Of a DNA stretch of 24,712 nt, positions 20,835-24,712 are shown in pieces (within the stretch, counting starts at the first letter, position 1; every line of letters begins with the position of its first letter). This stretch comes from Echinostoma caproni (lineage: Eukaryota; Platyhelminthes; Trematoda; Plagiorchiida; Echinostomatidae). The position numbers were made by a program, and so were the translations under genes. The stretch covers positions 2,142-26,853 of the forward strand of contig UZAN01047285.1 of the NCBI GenBank assembly GCA_900618425.1, in the 5' to 3' direction. The notes beneath the pieces are model-generated. The model did not search any database. It had not been told where the DNA came from and worked only from the letters and a program-made list of their open reading frames with translations.

Positions 20835-20848
20835 TAATTACCTCCTTT
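20835..20848 (+). repeat. Target-site duplication, right copy
   Basis: TAATTACCTCCTTT, partner of 19681-19693. It is also part of the coding sequence of RTE copy b on the other strand. Confidence 0.65.
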
Positions 20849-21190
20849 ACACCCACTTTCCTTGGACAGGTACTCCTAATTGGATGGAAAAGAATGCGAC
20901 GGTTACCAACAGTTGTAGCATTCTCCATCTCTTTATACTCTCTATCCACTTCTCACCATCCCTATTCAGACTCTTAATGAACTCGTGTGAAAGAGATTTG
21001 CGCACTGTATCGCATTCGGCATCAGGATGAATGGTTTTGCGAGCGTCTAGCAAGACAGTCGAAGTCAAGGAGATCCGCCGCTTGTGCTAAGATCGTGTGC
21101 CAGAATCGTACTCCTTGAATCCGTTAGCGGCCGATAACACTGAGGCGATCAATCTAGCGGGATTTTTTGACCAGTAAGCTGCCCGTCCTT

Positions 21191-21911
21191 GGTTATCTAA
21201 AGCCTGACCGTCATTTGGCCTTAACAGAAAGTTCTTTCAAGGTGGAGAGATGAAGTCAGGTTCCAAAGCGACGTGCCCATTCTGGCGATCAGGTAACACT
21301 TGATCAATCGTGTCAACTCAATGTGATAGTGACAGTGAAGCAACGGCTGGTTCACACTGAGTCAGTGGACTAGTGTGTATGCATGCGGTATCCGATGCCA
21401 CAAGACGGTAGGTTGGTGGATGCTGGAAGTGCTTGAAATATGGCAAAATTTTGCGCCGTGCGGAGAGAGCTACCGACTAGTCGCAAATTATGATGTGCAC
21501 TGCACATGTAATTAGTGAAACTGAAAAATGTGGGCTGGACCTGGCCGTTTTCATTAACCTAAAAAGCTTTCGCTACGGAGTTATATAAGTAATTTATCAA
21601 TAATTTGAATGGTAAGGTACGTGGAAAAAACAATGCAAAATAAGATCACACCTCATACCGGAAGCCATCTGTAAGTGTACCATTGACAGTGCTCTCGATT
21701 CAGGATTGTCACACAAACTATTGGAAATCACAGATATGCTACTCGCTAGTAGTCGAACACCGTGATAAATTTTATCCGCACAGAGCGATAATTACACCAG
21801 TCAAGCGCACCAGTCCTACGCACCATGCGTCGGAATGAAGAAGTGATGACAAATATAATCATGTTCGACCGAGTATATAAACCAAAAACGGCATAGATAT
21901 CGGATACTTAC
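21191..21911. other. Intron sequence, nothing recognised
   Basis: Between RTE copy b and the 38-base exon. The left part may contain more diverged 5' sequence of copy b but no motif could be followed. The donor of the exon is at 21906-21911. Confidence 0.4.
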
Positions 21912-21949
21912 TTGAACTTCTCATGAATGCGTTTGTTCAAGACAGTGGC
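21912..21949 (-). CDS. Host gene, 38-base coding exon
   Basis: On the minus strand the acceptor TTTGTTTTTCACAG precedes 38 bases, and a perfect GTAAGT donor follows (complement at 21906-21911). It starts in phase 0, reads ATVLNKRIHEKF and ends with AA, the first two bases of a codon completed by the A that begins the exon at 11841-11973 (lysine). Start and end phases thus agree with both neighbours, although the next intron is about 9.9 kb and full of transposons. Such a short exon would be a weak call alone; the matching phases and the two strong splice sites make it credible. A decayed partial copy lies at 23731-23771. Confidence 0.55.
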
Positions 21950-22829
21950 CTGTGAAAAACAAATCGCATTCACCGGAATTAATGTGGAAATACGTACCGC
22001 TGTGAGATGTTTGTGAAAAGAAATAGTTAAGTTCCATTCGTGAACATTTCAAAAGACGCATCCTACCGAGAATAGGCTTGCAAAAACAATCAAATGTGGT
22101 TCACTGCAGGAATGACACCTTTCAGTAGAGACAGTTGACAACCAAGACAACCAAGACACGCACGTGTATACGCCCTAACCCATCATACAGTTGCAGACTT
22201 CGTGAAATAAGCACTTCGTTAGACAGACCAAACATGTCATCTTAACAGACTGTTGATGTTGAAAAGAACCCAAAACAAAGTGGGGGCCGAACAACGGAGT
22301 CTCTCCGTCCGTGATTCTATTGATCACAATCTGAATACCAAGTTTTCACCAGTCAGTGCAAGCAGTGCAAGAAGTATCTGCGATGAAACATTCTACTCGA
22401 CCCTATCTCCAGCCCAGTTTAAATACTCATTGTATAAGTTTACCCCGCCAAAATCCAACAAACTATATTTCCATTGGCCTCTTTCATGAAGGAGTAGAGA
22501 CTAAAATGCCGCAAGCAGTATTAGGGTTACAATATCAAAATCAAATAGCCTAAGATGACTAGGAGAGTAACTATATGCATGTGCAACGCTGTATGACAGA
22601 CATTACACTCAGTGTATCTAGCCATCGATGGCAATGATCCTAAAGTCCACATCCGGAAGGCCTAATGATACCATTGTAACCCAATCTCCTGGTTAGTGTT
22701 TTAGTACCTTCATGGCGGGAATTCGCTTGATCACCGTCATTTATCGTCCACATATTACCTGTCTCAATTAATATCACATGCCGTGGTAACCCATTTGGTA
22801 ACATACATAGGACATACGCCGGTCAACGT
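21950..22829. other. Intron sequence, nothing recognised
   Basis: No transposon protein or RNA gene was seen. A 78-codon open stretch at 22253-22489 on the plus strand has no recognisable features. Confidence 0.4.
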
Positions 22830-23362
22830 GATGGCCAAGTTTCTGAACCGTAAAACAGCACTAGCCGAACTACAGCAGCCTACTATTGAAGCCTTTACGG
22901 AAAACCGAATATCGTGGTGGCGTCAGTTAGAAAACGTAAACCAAGCTTTATGTATACGTGTCATCACTTCATCCGTCAAGCCAGTGTGTTCGTGAAGTGA
23001 AACACTTACTTCAGCCGTGTCACATATCACATTTGAAGGTACAATTTCCATGCCAAATATGGCAAACAAACCATTCGGGAAAACTTGAAATTTATCTGGA
23101 TCTTCACTTAGCACCACAATATCGTCTGTCTGATAAAAATCAGACAGTCTGCCACCTGGGGGGAAATTGATACCACGATCCCCGCACGAGGAGAGGGTTG
23201 CTTCGAGAATAATGTTCATTGCTAACTTGGATAAAAAGAACCGTAAGCTTGAACTCGGCTCAGATTGTAATATTGAAAAAAACTTCTCAGATACACTTCG
23301 AGGAAGGGCAGTGACAGAGCGGTCGACTTAGTCGAAAGTCCCTCACAAATCAAGGAAGATAG
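22830..23362 (-). mobile_element. RTE LINE fragment, copy d
   Basis: Minus-strand RTE fragment covering the RT palm to the C-terminal region. Near 23345-23220 it reads IFLDL, then after stops VDRSVTALPR and VSEKFFSILQSEP, the first catalytic motif region. An open stretch (22923-23219) gives MNIILEATLSSCGDRGIN, FPPGGRLSDFYQTDDIVVLS, where YADD has become QTDD, then EDPDKFQVF and LTDEVMTRIHKAWFTFSN. After a frame change AAVVRLVLFYGSETWPSR follows at about 22840-22890. Many stops show it is old. Both ends are undefined. It lies in the intron between the exons at 24038 and 21949. Confidence 0.75.
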
Positions 23363-24037
23363 AAATATTGGGTCGAAGAAAGAAATTTTTAGAATTTGAA
23401 GACAATACGGCCGATACAAGTGCGACAAACACTAAAACCAGCGCGGTTTTCACGCACGCATCGTTAGCACGCGGCAGACAATCAATGAAGTATAAAATCA
23501 GCAAGAAGCTTAGAGACGGCGTGTATCAAAATAATTTTTCGTGGTTTTCACCAAAAGATTTACTACCCTTCTTGCAAGAAATCACATTGATTTTGACAAA
23601 CTGTGATTTTTCCTCAGTGCTTCGAATAGCAAAGAAACGAAATTCAATCCAGTGCGTGTTTATTGGTGAAAATAAATAGCGAATAAAAAAATTAGTTACC
23701 GCGAAATTAACCCCCTTCGTCAGCAAAAAATTCACATGAATATGTTGCATGAATGCGCTTGGTCAAGATGAATGACAGAGAGGCGTCTGATAGACGTAAA
23801 ACATCATCGAGACAGATTTTATCTTTCACATGCCTAGTGTGAAACGACGATCCAAGGGAAACATTGATACAATAATTTGTTTAATTCTGGCAAATGAATA
23901 CGAAACAAGTTTGTTTCATTTGTTGATTAACTAAAATTTGTGTGCCACAACGTATTACACACAGATTTTGGAAAAACCATACGGCATAGACCATGGCAAT
24001 AAAATCGCAGGCTCAATAACTTTAAATTGAAGCTTAC
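23363..24037. other. Intron sequence with an exon relic
   Basis: A 103-codon lysine-rich open stretch on the plus strand (23368-23679) ends AKKRNSIQCVFIGENK. It has no recognised domain and lies antisense within the host intron, so I do not call it a gene. The exon relic is listed separately. Confidence 0.4.
23731..23771 (-). pseudogene. Relic of a duplicated host exon
   Basis: On the minus strand 23748-23768 matches 21 bases of the 38-base exon (21922-21942) with only two differences, and reads ILTKRIHATYS where the exon reads VLNKRIHEKF. Same strand, 1.8 kb upstream of that exon in the same intron. It has no AG acceptor at the matching place and the donor reads TGTGAA in place of GTAAGT, so it is probably unused. 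It could be a decayed mutually exclusive exon. A chance match of this length and quality at this place seems unlikely but cannot be excluded. Confidence 0.4.
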
Positions 24038-24110
24038 CTCCGCAGGAGTCAGCGATTGGATAGAGGACGTTTCTTTGCTTATCACATTGGCTGGATTGGA
24101 GACACCGTCA
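24038..24110 (-). CDS. Host gene, coding exon (first seen in the window)
   Basis: On the minus strand the acceptor TTCTTTTTTGTCTCCAG precedes 73 bases, and a GTAAGC donor follows (complement at 24032-24037). The first base (T) completes a codon begun in an upstream exon outside or not found in the window. The next 24 codons start DGVSNPANVI and end SLTPAE in phase 0, fitting the phase 0 start of the 38-base exon. The serine- and threonine-rich content suggests a disordered linker. A stop lies shortly upstream in the same frame, so the exon cannot extend much beyond the acceptor. Confidence 0.5.
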
Positions 24111-24712
24111 CTGGAGACAAAAAAGAACTCCTTTTAGCTTGCGTGAAAATGACGCGTTGCTCGAGCAAAGTTATATCTCATGAAAAAGAATTATACATGG
24201 CAGAAAAATCGGATGCAGTAAGCTCTCCGCACCGTAAGCCTTTGGGAACCAGAGATTCAATGATAAGACCCAAGGGGCTGAAGTGTCCTCAGGTACAACA
24301 TTTTCGAAATAATATTTCCAACGAGGTCATCATGATTAGTGGCTTGGTACAACAGTCGATAACACTGAAATGAACATGTTAACGAGCAAAGACTTTGTAC
24401 AGCCATAAACATTCATTTTATGTGTTACCCTTATATAGAGTAATGGCTTACGGTTAAACACGTTACTAAAATTGCTTCGTTATTTAAGGGCTATCGGTAT
24501 ACTGAGCAAATGCGTTTCTATTGCAGAAGTATCAAGGTTTACATGTTCAATTAGTGTAAAAAACGTATCGTTAACAAACACATGACAACACAGAAGAAAA
24601 TGAGCGTCGTTGTTTAATAAGTTTCAGATTCAGTTTTTACAACCATTAACCATGCACTTTCGTGTGCCGGTTTTGGTTGCTGTCTTTTGGTGTCCCATTT
24701 GGATAAAAGAGC
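24111..24712. other. Intron sequence of the host gene, nothing firm
   Basis: No upstream exon with the required phase could be found. A GTAAGC at about 24446-24451 (minus) follows a segment with stops in every frame. The 105-codon plus-strand open stretch at 24056-24373 overlaps the exon on the other strand and is not called. The right end carries a copy of a dispersed repeat. Confidence 0.4.
24636..24695 (+). repeat. Dispersed repeat, copy 2
   Basis: Partner of 16583-16645, same orientation. ACAACCATTAACCATGCACT is followed by GGTTGCTGTCTTTTGG with the same spacing as in copy 1. The window ends soon after, so its right extent is unknown. Confidence 0.5.

Larger units (their letters stand above)
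19225..21190 (-). mobile_element. RTE LINE relic, copy b, split and internally deleted
   Basis: Minus-strand RTE element in two pieces. The upstream piece (20834 to about 21190) carries the segment between endonuclease and RT: LLDARKTIHPDAECDTVRKS, then LSHEFIKSLNRDGEKWIESI, and after a frame change GNRRILFHPIRSTCPRK. The downstream piece (19225-19680) resumes with VEHFEAPFNWQP, where the next RTE segment should follow, then jumps to the C-terminal GKVVEKFYLGSC, TKLVFANLRHPHL, WSVLLYCAETCPSRE and GRLLVFEYRSQRCS. The whole catalytic RT core is absent, so the copy lost it before or after insertion. The plus-strand copy c lies exactly between the pieces, flanked by a duplicated target site. Confidence 0.75.

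Noticed and set aside
22000..22016. Acceptor-like and donor-like sites about two bases apart on the minus strand
   Set aside because: A two-base exon is not credible without transcript evidence.
23368..23679. 103-codon plus-strand open stretch, lysine-rich
   Set aside because: Antisense inside a host intron, no recognised domain, no promoter or splice evidence.
24056..24373. 105-codon plus-strand open stretch
   Set aside because: Overlaps the better supported minus-strand exon at 24038-24110 and shows no family features.
24446..24490. GTAAGC donor-like site upstream of the first exon seen
   Set aside because: All three frames of the preceding segment contain stops, so it cannot be the upstream coding exon.

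Overview
The window looks like a piece of a metazoan nuclear genome, most likely a digenean trematode (fluke). I infer this from the repeat content: RTE, CR1/SR1-like and Jockey-like LINE fragments and tRNA-derived SINEs of the kind common in fluke genomes, eukaryotic splice sites, and coding exons that are very short relative to their introns. No bacterial-type operon, ribosome binding site, CRISPR array, rRNA or complete tRNA was recognised. Species cannot be named from sequence reading alone.

The only host gene I can support lies on the minus strand and spans about 24110 down to 5773. Five short exons (24038-24110, 21912-21949, 11841-11973, 10331-10426, 5773-5844) each have a plausible splice acceptor. 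Four have GTAAG or GTGAG donors, and the fifth ends in a stop codon. Their reading phases join without conflict. They would encode the last 136 or so residues of a partly coiled-coil, highly charged protein that I do not recognise. The 5' part of the gene lies beyond the right edge. The exons add up to only 412 bases in 18.3 kb; the rest is intron packed with decayed transposons.

Layout: 1-3550, a decayed plus-strand Jockey/CR1-like LINE lying 3' of the gene and broken by a ~0.86 kb insertion that may be a solo LTR. 3551-5772, no recognised gene. Last intron (5845-10330), a tRNA-derived SINE at about 6578 and a nearly full-length but broken plus-strand CR1-like LINE (7440-10240). Next intron (10427-11840), a minus-strand tRNA-like SINE and an AT microsatellite. 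Large intron (11974-21911), an RTE 3' tail fused to an unknown body, a Tc1-like transposase fragment, a second CR1-like LINE (13840-16110), a minus RTE (17432-18690), and a nested pair: a minus RTE relic (19225-21190) split by a plus-strand 5'-truncated RTE (19694-20834) with recognisable target-site duplications. First intron in the window (21950-24037), another minus RTE fragment and a relic of the neighbouring 38-base exon.

Every transposon reading frame seen is broken by stops or frameshifts, so none appears able to move by itself. The most informative signals are the phase-consistent exon chain, the decayed exon duplicate, and the insertion history that can be read from the nested RTE copies. 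I could not run any search; family names rest on protein motifs recognised by eye.
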